Positions 15,453-23,797 of a stretch of DNA of 37,918 bases are shown piece by piece. Source of the DNA: an uncultured Muribaculaceae bacterium. GTDB lineage: Bacteria; Bacteroidota; Bacteroidia; Bacteroidales; Muribaculaceae. Below the pieces are notes generated by a model. It did no database searches. It saw only the letters and a program-made list of their open reading frames with translations, and was not told where the DNA came from. The stretch lies in contig CAJTTA010000019.1 of assembly GCA_910579305.1 (NCBI GenBank), positions 1-37,918 of the forward strand, written 5' to 3'. Positions within the stretch are counted from its first letter, which is position 1. Every line of letters begins with the position of its first letter. Position numbers and translations under genes: made by a program.

Positions 15453-16481
15453 TTATTTTCTCTCCGCAAGATGACACTGCCATGCCCAGGCTTTACGCAA
15501 TGTCTCTTCCACCGGCACTTCGGCTTTCCAGCCAAGCACATTGTTAGCCTTATCAGGGATAGCCCATATCTGCTCGATGTCTCCTGCCCTGCGAGGGCCT
15601 ATCTTGTATGGCACCTTAACCCCTGTAGAGCGCTCAAAGCCCTCTATCAGCTCCATGACAGAGACTCCCCTGCCGGTACCGAGATTGAAGATCTCCACAG
15701 CATCAGTATCATCATTATCGAGCATGCGATGCATTGCAGCCACATGGGCCTTGGCAAGATCCACCACATCTATAAAGTCGCGGATACAGGAACCGTCAGG
15801 AGTGTTGTAATCATTGCCAAACACTGTGAGTTCCTTACGAATGCCTGCAGCCGTCTGCGTGAGATACGGCACAAGATTATTAGGCACACCATTCGGCAGT
15901 TCGCCTATGAGAGCTGATGGATGAGCTCCCACAGGATTGAAATAACGAAGCAGAATGCTCTTGATAGGAGCACCGGAAGTAATAAAATCCGCGATGATTT
16001 CCTCAGAGATCTGCTTTGTGTTGCCATAGGGAGAGGTAGCAGGCTTGATGGGAGCGGTCTCATCTATAGGATTCTTGTCAGGCTCGCCATATACAGTGCA
16101 TGACGATGAGAAGACTATTCCCCTTACTCCATATTCCGGCATGCACTCAAGCAGATTCATGAGCGAATTCAGATTATTGCGATAATAAAGAAGCGGCTTC
16201 TCCACGCTCTCTCCTACAGCCTTGGACGCTGCGAAGTTGATTATTCCCTTTATGCCCGGATGTGCACGAAAAAGACTGCGGAGCGTCTCTATGTCACACA
16301 CATCTCCTTCCACAAATGCAGGGCGGATTCCTGTGATAGACTCTATGCCATCAAGCACATCTATGGAAGAATTCGACAGATTGTCTATAATTACAACCTC
16401 ATATCCGGCCTGCTGCAACTCCACTGTAGTGTGCGAGCCTATGTAGCCGGTACCACCGGTAACAAGTATCTTAGTTGCCAT
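15453..16481 (-). CDS. galE: UDP-glucose 4-epimerase
   Basis: Short-chain dehydrogenase-fold enzyme interconverting UDP-glucose and UDP-galactose with tightly bound NAD. The 342 residues match GalE length. Seen: GGTGYIGSHT (9-18, NAD loop), SSSCTVYG near residue 124, catalytic YGNTK near residue 151, and RYFNPVGAHPS near residue 178. The frame ends in WAWQCHLAERK. It follows the sugar nucleotidyltransferase by 10 bases, so galE, the transferase and holB probably share a transcript starting before holB. Related epimerases act on UDP-GlcNAc or UDP-uronates; the PVGAHPS segment favours the classic Glc/Gal enzyme. Confidence 0.95.
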   Translation of the reverse strand: MATKILVTGGTGYIGSHTTVELQQAGYEVVIIDNLSNSSIDVLDGIESITGIRPAFVEGDVCDIETLRSLFRAHPGIKGIINFAASKAVGESVEKPLLYYRNNLNSLMNLLECMPEYGVRGIVFSSSCTVYGEPDKNPIDETAPIKPATSPYGNTKQISEEIIADFITSGAPIKSILLRYFNPVGAHPSALIGELPNGVPNNLVPYLTQTAAGIRKELTVFGNDYNTPDGSCIRDFIDVVDLAKAHVAAMHRMLDNDDTDAVEIFNLGTGRGVSVMELIEGFERSTGVKVPYKIGPRRAGDIEQIWAIPDKANNVLGWKAEVPVEETLRKAWAWQCHLAERK

Positions 16482-16491
16482 AAACTATTGA

Positions 16492-17397
16492 TTATTTATA
16501 TAATGGTGATGGATACACTCCTTCGCCGGCAAGAGAGGCAAAACGCTCTACAGTAGCCTCTCGGTCGGCGGCATATGTCACGCCAAACCATCGTGAAGGT
16601 GTCGGGATTACTTTGAGTGTGGCAGTGCCCGCTTGAATCATATCATTCACTACAGAAGGAATATAAAACTCACTCTTCAGTTCACCCCCATGCTCTCTCA
16701 GGAAGGCAATGAAAGCCTCCTGCGAGTAATCGAAGAAATCAGGCGTAAATCCCCACATATTCATGCTCACAGGAGCACCGGCGGGGAATGGAGCCTCTGT
16801 GCCGTCAGACAATGTCTGCACCAAAGCGCCATCCTTTATTTGTATACCGTGACACTCTCTTACTCCGGTCAGCATCCCCGACTCCGATACCTCGCATAGT
16901 CCGCGGCTCACTCCACCATTCTCACTAAGCGTATTCTCAATCTTAAAGCCTATCATGCAATATTCACCCTTATGGCCTTCAGACTTCTTGAGAAAATCTG
17001 CCAATGCCTGAAAGCTTTCAGGGCCATAATAGTCATCGGCATTAATCACGCCGAAAGGCTCAGCAATCACATCCTTGCCCATGAGCGTGGCATGACCGGT
17101 GCCCCAAGGCTTAGTGCGACCTTCAGGCACTGTGAATCCTTCCGGAAGAGAATCAATACCCTGGAAGACTATCTCTACCGGGACATGGCCCTCATATTTG
17201 GCTGCCACCTTCTCACGAAAATCCGCCTCAAAATCCTTACGGATCACAAAGACAATCTTGCCAAACCCGGCACGCAATGCATCATACACTGAATAATCCA
17301 TTATAGTCTCGCCATTCGGGCCAAGACCATCAAGCTGCTTCAGTCCACCATAACGTGAACCCATTCCTGCAGCAAGAATAAAGAGAGTAGGTTTCAT
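16492..17397 (-). CDS. sugar-phosphate nucleotidyltransferase
   Basis: A 301-residue NTP-transferase-fold enzyme expected to make an NDP-sugar from a sugar 1-phosphate. The N-terminus LAAGMGSRYGGLKQLD is the nucleotide loop; the metal Asp sits in FGVINADDYYG near residue 120. Length and composition match a Bacteroidetes group annotated only as nucleotidyltransferase; no hexapeptide-repeat C-terminal domain is present. The sugar is not readable, but galE 10 bases downstream suggests hexose use for surface polysaccharide. The frame could start at GTG 17403; ATG 17397 is preferred because it gives the usual N-terminus. Confidence 0.85.
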   Translation of the reverse strand: MKPTLFILAAGMGSRYGGLKQLDGLGPNGETIMDYSVYDALRAGFGKIVFVIRKDFEADFREKVAAKYEGHVPVEIVFQGIDSLPEGFTVPEGRTKPWGTGHATLMGKDVIAEPFGVINADDYYGPESFQALADFLKKSEGHKGEYCMIGFKIENTLSENGGVSRGLCEVSESGMLTGVRECHGIQIKDGALVQTLSDGTEAPFPAGAPVSMNMWGFTPDFFDYSQEAFIAFLREHGGELKSEFYIPSVVNDMIQAGTATLKVIPTPSRWFGVTYAADREATVERFASLAGEGVYPSPLYK

Positions 17398-17427
17398 TTT
17401 CACTATATATTAATAAGCTAAGTAATT

Positions 17428-18558
17428 CTAAGGTTTCTTGATGAGATGAACGATAAGACGCAGCAATGTGTCAAACATCACTATCTTGGCATTGGCATTG
17501 CGCGCTATATCGGTGTGCGCCGCATCGAAATCAGCAAGTATGCCTTCCACATTAGCCGTATTGACAAACGGAGAAAAACGAGCTGAAAACTGAGCCTCAT
17601 CCGCCGAGAGAAAGCTCAACTGAGGCTGATGCAGATTATAAATGAAATTCTCGCGCACCTGCGAGGTGAAATACTCCAGCATACGGCAGTTCTTCTCTCG
17701 TCCCATAGCCGCCATCCTGTCGCCAAGCTCACGCAGAGCTCTCACATCTTTCAGGTAAGCCTTGCGCATGGCATCGCGAAACAGCGAGGCAAACTCTCCT
17801 GCCTCCCCCCTTGTATCCAAAGCCGCTATGGCAGCACACGCATTCCCTCTCGCCATACGCGCAATCGCGGTAGCCTCGCCATGATCCACTGCGTAACTGC
17901 CGGCAAGAAGCGAAACCACTTCTGCATCCGAAAGCCTCGGCACATTCACCCGCTGCGTGCGTGAGAATATAGTAGGCAGAATCGCACTTGCATCATTACT
18001 CACCAGTATAAAGCGTGTATCCTCCCAAGGCTCCTCTATGATTTTAAGAAGCTTATTGGCAGCTTCCACACTAATCTTCTCAGGCAGCCATATAAGCACC
18101 ACCTTCACAGGAGATGTATAAGCGCTCATGCCCGCCGTATGCAAGATCGACGCGGCTTCCTCCACATATATTGCCGGACGGGAATTCCCGGCATCCAGAG
18201 TGTCAAGCCAACCCTGCCAGGAAGAAAACACCCGGCCATGCAGAAACTCACGCCACTCCGCCAGGTAATCATCACTCACCAGCAGATGCTCGCTCTTTTT
18301 CTTTATCACTGGAAAGACATAGTGCATGTCAGCATGATTGAGACTACGATGCTGCTTACATGACGGACACTCTCCGCAACTGTCAGTTTCGCCCGGACAG
18401 GCACACTGCATGTACTGGGCAAGCGCCCGCGCCAACGACAGCTTGCCGGATCCCTCCGGGCCTGAAATGAGCAAGGCATGGGGCAACTTGCCGCCACGCA
18501 CCATGCGCAGCAGATGTGTCTTGACCGCGGTATGTACCGGAATTTCTGCGAATTTCAT
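17428..18558 (-). CDS. holB: DNA polymerase III delta-prime subunit
   Basis: Clamp-loader subunit that helps load the sliding clamp at the fork. The 376 residues carry a P-loop-like GPEGSGKLSLA near residue 34, a four-Cys zinc module (CACPGETDSCGECPSCK, about 50-66), NKLLKIIEEPWEDTRFILVS near residue 160 and SRTQRV near residue 195, all in the order of AAA+ clamp-loader proteins. The gamma/tau and delta-prime subunits share these; the zinc module and 376-residue length, with no C-terminal extension, favour delta-prime. The frame can start at GTG 18567, but a promoter -7 box ends at 18569, so ATG 18558 is used. It diverges from the AddB-like gene. Confidence 0.88.
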   Translation of the reverse strand: MKFAEIPVHTAVKTHLLRMVRGGKLPHALLISGPEGSGKLSLARALAQYMQCACPGETDSCGECPSCKQHRSLNHADMHYVFPVIKKKSEHLLVSDDYLAEWREFLHGRVFSSWQGWLDTLDAGNSRPAIYVEEAASILHTAGMSAYTSPVKVVLIWLPEKISVEAANKLLKIIEEPWEDTRFILVSNDASAILPTIFSRTQRVNVPRLSDAEVVSLLAGSYAVDHGEATAIARMARGNACAAIAALDTRGEAGEFASLFRDAMRKAYLKDVRALRELGDRMAAMGREKNCRMLEYFTSQVRENFIYNLHQPQLSFLSADEAQFSARFSPFVNTANVEGILADFDAAHTDIARNANAKIVMFDTLLRLIVHLIKKP

Positions 18559-18568
18559 CTTTAACACG

Positions 18569-18600
18569 CAAATTTAATCATTTTTCTCCGCGCCCGCAAA
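18569..18600 (-). promoter_or_regulatory. predicted promoter of holB
   Basis: Minus strand TTTG (18597-18600), 20-nt spacer, TAAATTTG (18569-18576): a full consensus match. The expected transcription start lies only about 4-7 bases before the ATG at 18558, so the messenger would be almost leaderless. Confidence 0.7.
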
Positions 18601-18621
18601 TGATATTCACCAAATTTTTTG

Positions 18622-18629
18622 TAATTTCG
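18622..18629 (+). promoter_or_regulatory. -7 box of the AddB-like gene
   Basis: TAATTTCG, the same variant as before serC and the M23-like gene. No good TTG is seen at -33. If used, the transcript starts near 18635, beyond the ATG at 18633, which supports ATG 18651. Confidence 0.45.
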
Positions 18630-18650
18630 TGTATGAATTCTTCTGCTCCC

Positions 18651-21600
18651 ATGATTCCTTTCCTGCGTAGCGTAGCGATGGAGATTGTATCTCTCTATGG
18701 ATCCGACCTTCACGATTTCTGCTTCGTGCTCCCCGGCAAGCGCGCCACGCTGTTTCTAAATAAATACCTGTCTGAAATCATACGCATACGTGCCGGACGC
18801 CAGGCTATGCGACGAGAGCGCCCAATGATGATGACTCTGGCCGAATTCACTGAAAAACTTGCAGGCAAACGCACAGGATCGGCCCTGGAACTCATTTTCA
18901 CTCTCTTCAAGGCTTGGAAGACTGTCTCCGCTAAGAATACTGATTTCGAAAAATTCCGATCATGGGCCGACACCATCTTATCCGACTTCAACGAGATTGA
19001 CCTACACGGCGTGAAAGCCGATGACATTTTCCGAAATATCGCCATTCACAACGAAATCTCCACAGATTATCTCAACAATGAACAGCGCAACGTCATAGCC
19101 AAATATTTCGGTGTGCACCGTCTTGACACCGACACCTCAAAAATGTGGATGCACTTCCAAAGCGGCAGCGACACTCAGCAACGTTACCTTGAGCTATGGG
19201 AATTGCTCTCTCCCCTCTACCACGCATTCATTGAAGCGCTTGACTCAGAAGAATTCACTTATCAGGGCAATTTATGCCTCAAAGCATGCGACTCCTTGGA
19301 GCGCAACGGTATCGGCTCCCTTCCGGCCAGACATATAGTAATAGTAGGCCTCGACATGCTCTCCGCCTCTCAACTGCGGCTCCTCTCTATCCTGCGCGAC
19401 TTGCCTCCCCACTCATCAGGCGCTCCGGTAGCCATGTTCTTCTGGGACGTGCCCGGCACTCCACTCAAATCTGAAGCACCCACCGATGCCGGACGCTTCC
19501 AGCATCTGAATATGGAGCGTTTCCCTTGCTCCATTCCAGGTATGGAAAGCTACACTGATTCCCTCACATTCCCTCCCCTGCTTGACGTTGTGGCATGCCC
19601 GGGAGCCACGGCACAGGCCAAAGTATCGGGAATGCTTCTTGACAACATTATTCATACCGAAGGCAAAGACTATGCCGATCCTGCACGCATAGCCGTAGTA
19701 TTACCCGATGAAAATCTCCTCTTCCCCATCTATTATGCGCTACCCTCCGACATAGCCTCCAGCGTGAACATCACCATGGGCTATCCCATGCACATGACCT
19801 CTCCAGCCTCCTTCGTGATGCTATTGCGGCGCTTGCAGCAAGTCACTCGCCGCGACCCCGCCACTGGGGGCACCCTCTTTCATCACAAAGAGGTGAGAGC
19901 ACTACTCTCCCATCCGTTCATGCAGATGCTTCTTGGCGTGCCTCAGGCTGAAGCCTTGCAAGGAGTGATTCTATCCAGGCATCTGTTCTATATCTCTCCG
20001 GCCACACTCATCGAAGCCATCGACCCTGACGCACGGGCCAAAGCCGAACCCATCATCTCTACAATCATGAAATCTTTGACCGGGGATGATGACTTCCACA
20101 CCGCCTGCTCCTGGATCAGAGACTGCCTTATGCTCACACTGCGCCAAGCCATCAAAAACATATCCGAGAAACGGCTCTCGCCTCCACTTGAGATAACACA
20201 CCTCCTTGCATACCTTGACACTCTAAACTCCTTTGAGACTCTCGCCGAGCGCCATGCCCCTAAAGACATGAAATGGCGCACATCCCTCTTTTTGCTCGAC
20301 CGCATGCTGCGCACACACACCGTGCACCTTCAGGGCCAGCCACTCACAGGAGTGCAGATAATGGGCATGCTCGAGACTCGCTCTCTCGACTTCGACTATC
20401 TCATAATCCCCTCTATGAATGAGCGCGTCTTCCCCCCACGCATGAGAGTCCACACTTTCATCCCCGATACAATCAGGAGAGCATGGATGCTCCCCACCTC
20501 TACAATCAAGGAGCAGGCATATGCCTACCATTTCTACCGCCTTATAGCCCGGGCCAAAGAGGTGCACATGCTCTACGATGCCTCACAAGGAGGCCTGAAA
20601 AGCGGCGACCCATCCCGCTATCTCCTGCAACTGAAATATCTGTTTGGAGAGGCGCCGAGACTGCGTTGGCGTTCCGCGCGCTTCGGCATAGCGTCATCTC
20701 CCTATCCATCATTCAGCGTGCCCAAACACGAAGAAGACATATTGCCGTTTCTCACCCCGGGGTCAGGACGCAACCTATCCGCATCAAATCTCAAGGATTA
20801 TCTGGATTGCCCGTTCCGCTTCTACATCTCTCACATCCTGCGTAAAAAACCGGTAAAAGAACCGGAAGAATACATGGACGCAGCCACACAGGGCACAATA
20901 CTCCATGACTCAATGCAGCACATCTACGACTCCTTGATCCCACCCGGAATGCCCAAAGACGCCGACCCGCCGAAACGCCGTATTACAAAACAAATAATAA
21001 CGTCCTGGCTACATCATCCCAGCTTCATAACCGACATTGTGGAAGGCAATGTGCGCAAGAAGTATCCGGCTGCCAACAACACCCCCAATCTTCAAGGCGA
21101 TGCCGCAATAATGGCCGAGGTAATAACTACATACGTAAAATGGTGCCTTACCGCCGACTTAGCGATTGCTCCTTTCACATACATCGACAATGAGCACAAA
21201 ATAGACATGTCGATGCCATTACAATCCGGGCGCTCAGTCAACATGACTTTCATTATCGACCGCCTCGACCAAGTATGCACACCCGATGGTATAAGGCTAC
21301 GTATAGTCGACTATAAGACCGGCTCCGATTCTCTCGCGTTCTCCTCGATATCTGAATTATTCCACGCTCCACAGGGGAAAAACACAAAAGGCATTTTTCA
21401 ACTCATGCTCTATTCGTTGCTTCTCGGAATCCGAAACAAGGAAAAATCTCCTATGGCCCTTGCTCTATACCCTACCCGCCGACTGGAAGCCACCGACTTC
21501 AAGACGACTGTAGAATGTTCCGGCACGCCTGTATACTCTCATCTCCCATATCTTGCAGAATTTGAGCGAATTCTAATGGAAATAATCGAAGAATTGCTCG

Positions 21601-21692
21601 ACACCAAGACTCCGTTTGAACAGACCTCAGACGCCTCCAAATGCAAATACTGCGACTACCGCGAATTATGCAACCGTCACTCCGACTATTAG
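18651..21692 (+). CDS. AddB-like PD-(D/E)XK nuclease, helicase-nuclease subunit
   Basis: A 1013-residue protein resembling the AddB/RexB subunit of the double-strand-break repair helicase-nuclease. The N-terminus MIPFLRSVAMEI...FVLPGKRATLFLNKYL aligns with the Bacteroidetes family, whose first loop is no longer a Walker A. The C-terminal nuclease has LSASNLKDYLDCPFRFY near residue 725, catalytic IVDYKTGSD near residue 885 and CKYCDYRELC at the very end. The Cys in LDCPF with these three forms the Fe-S staple of AddB-type nucleases. ATG 18633 and ATG 18600 are possible starts, but the -7 box at 18622-18629 and family alignment favour 18651. The helicase partner AddA is not adjacent; the next gene is an unrelated S4 protein on the other strand. 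Confidence 0.87.
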   Translation: MIPFLRSVAMEIVSLYGSDLHDFCFVLPGKRATLFLNKYLSEIIRIRAGRQAMRRERPMMMTLAEFTEKLAGKRTGSALELIFTLFKAWKTVSAKNTDFEKFRSWADTILSDFNEIDLHGVKADDIFRNIAIHNEISTDYLNNEQRNVIAKYFGVHRLDTDTSKMWMHFQSGSDTQQRYLELWELLSPLYHAFIEALDSEEFTYQGNLCLKACDSLERNGIGSLPARHIVIVGLDMLSASQLRLLSILRDLPPHSSGAPVAMFFWDVPGTPLKSEAPTDAGRFQHLNMERFPCSIPGMESYTDSLTFPPLLDVVACPGATAQAKVSGMLLDNIIHTEGKDYADPARIAVVLPDENLLFPIYYALPSDIASSVNITMGYPMHMTSPASFVMLLRRLQQVTRRDPATGGTLFHHKEVRALLSHPFMQMLLGVPQAEALQGVILSRHLFYISPATLIEAIDPDARAKAEPIISTIMKSLTGDDDFHTACSWIRDCLMLTLRQAIKNISEKRLSPPLEITHLLAYLDTLNSFETLAERHAPKDMKWRTSLFLLDRMLRTHTVHLQGQPLTGVQIMGMLETRSLDFDYLIIPSMNERVFPPRMRVHTFIPDTIRRAWMLPTSTIKEQAYAYHFYRLIARAKEVHMLYDASQGGLKSGDPSRYLLQLKYLFGEAPRLRWRSARFGIASSPYPSFSVPKHEEDILPFLTPGSGRNLSASNLKDYLDCPFRFYISHILRKKPVKEPEEYMDAATQGTILHDSMQHIYDSLIPPGMPKDADPPKRRITKQIITSWLHHPSFITDIVEGNVRKKYPAANNTPNLQGDAAIMAEVITTYVKWCLTADLAIAPFTYIDNEHKIDMSMPLQSGRSVNMTFIIDRLDQVCTPDGIRLRIVDYKTGSDSLAFSSISELFHAPQGKNTKGIFQLMLYSLLLGIRNKEKSPMALALYPTRRLEATDFKTTVECSGTPVYSHLPYLAEFERILMEIIEELLDTKTPFEQTSDASKCKYCDYRELCNRHSDY

Positions 21693-21729
21693 AAGAATCA
21701 CTGAAGAGTGTTTGAATTCAATTCCTCTC

Positions 21730-22164
21730 CTAATCCTCCTCCTCTTCATCCTCCCAATCCAGGAAGAAATCATCGGCCGTAAAAGATGTCTCCTTAAACG
21801 ATGCCATTTCTCTGGCATCTCGCTTTGTGGGGCGCCCCAGACCCTTGCGGCGATCTACAAAACCGGATATCCGAGTCATTTCAAGTAGCTCATACTGATC
21901 GGCCGACGTGATGTTCTCAAGATACTCAGGCACAAGACGCGCACCAAGTCTTCCTCCGGGAATTCCCTTGACTCTGAAGGTATAAGTAATGGGGGGCTTT
22001 CGCACACTCACTTCATCACCGGGCTTCACCATTCGCGAAGCCTTAGCCTGCGCGCCGCCTATTGTCACTCGTGAATTCTTACAGGCATCCGTGGCCTGTG
22101 TCCGGGTCTTGAACACTCGCATCTCCCATAGCCACTTATCTACTCGTTCTTCCGTCTTAGGCAT
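21730..22164 (-). CDS. S4-domain RNA-binding protein (Hsp15-like)
   Basis: A 144-residue protein whose first 70 residues form an S4 RNA-binding domain: RVDKWLWEMRVFKTRTQATDA, then SRVTIGGAQAK and VKPGDEV. This matches the Hsp15/HslR group, which in E. coli binds stalled 50S subunits carrying peptidyl-tRNA. The tail carries a basic RRKGLGRPTKRD and ends in an acidic run (WEDEEEED). It follows pth by 22 bases, and pth follows rplY, so all three neighbours act on ribosomes or peptidyl-tRNA; that fits a role in rescuing stalled 50S. Single-start choice is unambiguous. The C-terminal acidic tail may be a Bacteroidales feature. Confidence 0.88.
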   Translation of the reverse strand: MPKTEERVDKWLWEMRVFKTRTQATDACKNSRVTIGGAQAKASRMVKPGDEVSVRKPPITYTFRVKGIPGGRLGARLVPEYLENITSADQYELLEMTRISGFVDRRKGLGRPTKRDAREMASFKETSFTADDFFLDWEDEEEED

Positions 22165-22186
22165 AAAACAAACACTCTTTACTCTA

Positions 22187-22750
22187 CTACTTATTATTAA
22201 AATGATTCATCGCCCACGACAATCCGCTCAGGCAAAATCCCTTGACGGCATCGGCTGCCACCTCCAGGCGCTGAGGCATGAGCTCTCTCTCAGCATCTGC
22301 AAAACAGGATAGCACATAATCCACCTGACCACCTTTAGGGAAATCACTGCCTATCCCGAAACGCAACCTGGAATAGTTGGTATTACCCAACTCCAAGGCA
22401 ATATTCTTAAGCCCGTTATGCCCTGCATCCGAGCCGGAACCGCGGAGCCTTATAGCACCAAACGGAAGTGCAAGGTCATCCACCACTACCAGTAGATGAT
22501 CAAGCGGCAACTTCTCCTTGTTCATCCAGTAGCGCACTGCCACTCCGCTGAGATTCATAAACGTCGACGGCTTCAACACCATCAGCTGCTTATTCTTCAA
22601 TCTGAACCGGCACATATCGCCATAACGGCAACTCTCAAAGACAGCCCCGGCATCGGCTGCAAGCTTATCGGCCACCATAAAACCGATGTTATGGCGGGTG
22701 CCGGCATACTCTCCTCCCGGATTGCCCAGACCAACTATAAGATATTTCAT
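22187..22750 (-). CDS. pth: peptidyl-tRNA hydrolase
   Basis: Releases tRNA from peptidyl-tRNA that has dropped off the ribosome. From ATG 22750 the protein has 187 residues, the usual length, and begins MKYLIVGLGNPG; the 11 extra codons upstream have no similarity. Catalytic His is in GTRHNIGF near residue 19; DDLALPFG near residue 93 (catalytic Asp) and GHNGLKNI near residue 110 complete the site. It lies about 100 bases after rplY on the same strand and 22 bases before the S4 gene. A hairpin after rplY may reduce but not necessarily stop readthrough. Confidence 0.96.
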   Translation of the reverse strand: MKYLIVGLGNPGGEYAGTRHNIGFMVADKLAADAGAVFESCRYGDMCRFRLKNKQLMVLKPSTFMNLSGVAVRYWMNKEKLPLDHLLVVVDDLALPFGAIRLRGSGSDAGHNGLKNIALELGNTNYSRLRFGIGSDFPKGGQVDYVLSCFADAERELMPQRLEVAADAVKGFCLSGLSWAMNHFNNK

Positions 22751-22794
22751 GACTTGATTATTGAGATATGTCAGTAATTGCAATCATATGAAAG

Positions 22795-22834
22795 CAAGGA
22801 GCGAAGCGGCCGCAACGGCTACTCTCGCTCCTTG
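22795..22834 (-). terminator. stem-loop after rplY
   Basis: CAAGGAGCGA (22795-22804) pairs perfectly with TCGCTCCTTG (22825-22834) around a 20-nt GC-rich loop. On the minus strand it is followed by a short T-rich stretch (CTTTCAT). A partial terminator or processing site between rplY and pth. Confidence 0.5.
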
Positions 22835-22854
22835 ATAATAACGGGGAATACTGA

Positions 22855-23499
22855 TTAAGCCTTGGCGGCGGCACCACGAGCTGCACGAGTGAGCTGCACG
22901 GCACACACCACAGCGTTCTTGGCATTCATCAGCTCCAGACCCTCATAGTGAAGATCACCCACGGCGAGGCTCTTGCCGAGACCGAGAGAATCCACATTTA
23001 CCACAAGGCGCTCCGGTATCTGATCCACGAGTGCTTTCACGCGAAGCTTACGCATGGAGAGTGTGAGCTTACCACCGGCTTTCACACCTTCGGCATGGCC
23101 CTCGATCTGCACAGGCACTTCCATTACGATGGGCTTGCCGGGAGTAACCTCCAGGAAGTCGATATGAAGCACTGTATCCTTGACGGGCTGAAACTGTATC
23201 TCCTTCATTACTACAGTGCGCTTCTTGCCATTCACATCAAGCTCGATCTCAAAAATGTCGGGAGTATAGATGAGCTTGCGCACATCCTCATTCTTCACTG
23301 CGATATCTGCAGCGATGATGCCACGCTTGGAGTCGATCTCCACAACTTTCTCTCCCTCGGCGAGAGCGCCTTCATAGGGGAGTTCTACGAGCTTGCCGCC
23401 ATTGATCACAGCGGGAATAGAGCCGGCTGCACGCAGAGCCTTGGCTGCCTTCTTGCCGCCTTCCGTACGAGGAGCGGCACTGAGCTGAAATTTCTTCAT
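22855..23499 (-). CDS. rplY: 50S ribosomal protein L25, long (Ctc) form
   Basis: Binds 5S rRNA in the large subunit. The 214 residues have the N-terminal L25 domain (about 1-95: RTEGGKKAAKALRAAGSIPAVING, then IYTPDIFEIEL) and the C-terminal TL5/Ctc beta domain (about 96-190: DFLEVTPGKPIVMEVPVQIEG). The long form is general in Bacteroidetes. The tail is Ala/Arg-rich. Its transcript begins about 155 bases upstream at a strong promoter and the leader can fold (see the leader entry), so control by a ribosomal protein is plausible. Next on the strand are pth and an S4 protein. Confidence 0.96.
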   Translation of the reverse strand: MKKFQLSAAPRTEGGKKAAKALRAAGSIPAVINGGKLVELPYEGALAEGEKVVEIDSKRGIIAADIAVKNEDVRKLIYTPDIFEIELDVNGKKRTVVMKEIQFQPVKDTVLHIDFLEVTPGKPIVMEVPVQIEGHAEGVKAGGKLTLSMRKLRVKALVDQIPERLVVNVDSLGLGKSLAVGDLHYEGLELMNAKNAVVCAVQLTRAARGAAAKA

Positions 23500-23536
23500 T
23501 CTTGAAACAGGATTGAGAAGTGTTACTAAAAATAAG

Positions 23537-23609
23537 TTGTTGCGTCAGTGTAAGAATCGCACCCTTGAGCCGGACATCCATGAGGAAGCCCCCCGGCCTC
23601 GGGCAACAA
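23537..23609 (-). promoter_or_regulatory. structured leader RNA before rplY
   Basis: In the untranslated leader, TTGTTGC (RNA from 23609 to 23603) pairs with GCAACAA (23543 to 23537), closing about 59 bases. Inside, GCCGG pairs with CCGGC (23593-23597 with 23570-23574), leaving room for another small stem (GTG/CAC). That makes a three-way-junction-like fold between promoter and start codon, a typical place for ribosomal protein feedback. Pairing is seen in sequence; the regulatory role is inferred. Confidence 0.5.
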
Positions 23610-23660
23610 ATTTCCCATCACACTTATGCGAAGTCCCACGCCTAAAGCGCAAAACTGCCG

Positions 23661-23692
23661 CAAAGTTACAAAAAATCCTTCACACCAACAAA
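23661..23692 (-). promoter_or_regulatory. predicted promoter of rplY
   Basis: Minus strand TTTG (23689-23692), 20-nt spacer, TAACTTTG (23661-23668): a full consensus match. Leader length about 155 nt. Confidence 0.8.
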
Positions 23693-23734
23693 TACGCTCA
23701 GCCAAACCATATAACTTTCATGGCAATATTTCAC

Positions 23735-23771
23735 AAAAAGAGACCGCCTCGCCGAATAGCGGGGCAGCCTC
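23735..23771 (-). terminator. terminator of the T9SS cargo gene
   Basis: On the minus strand a 13-position stem (23759-23771 with 23740-23752, two wobbles and one mismatch) is followed at once by TTTTTG. It ends the large gene before the rplY promoter. Confidence 0.75.
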
Positions 23772-23797
23772 CCTTATATTATGAATAATTGTGCTTA

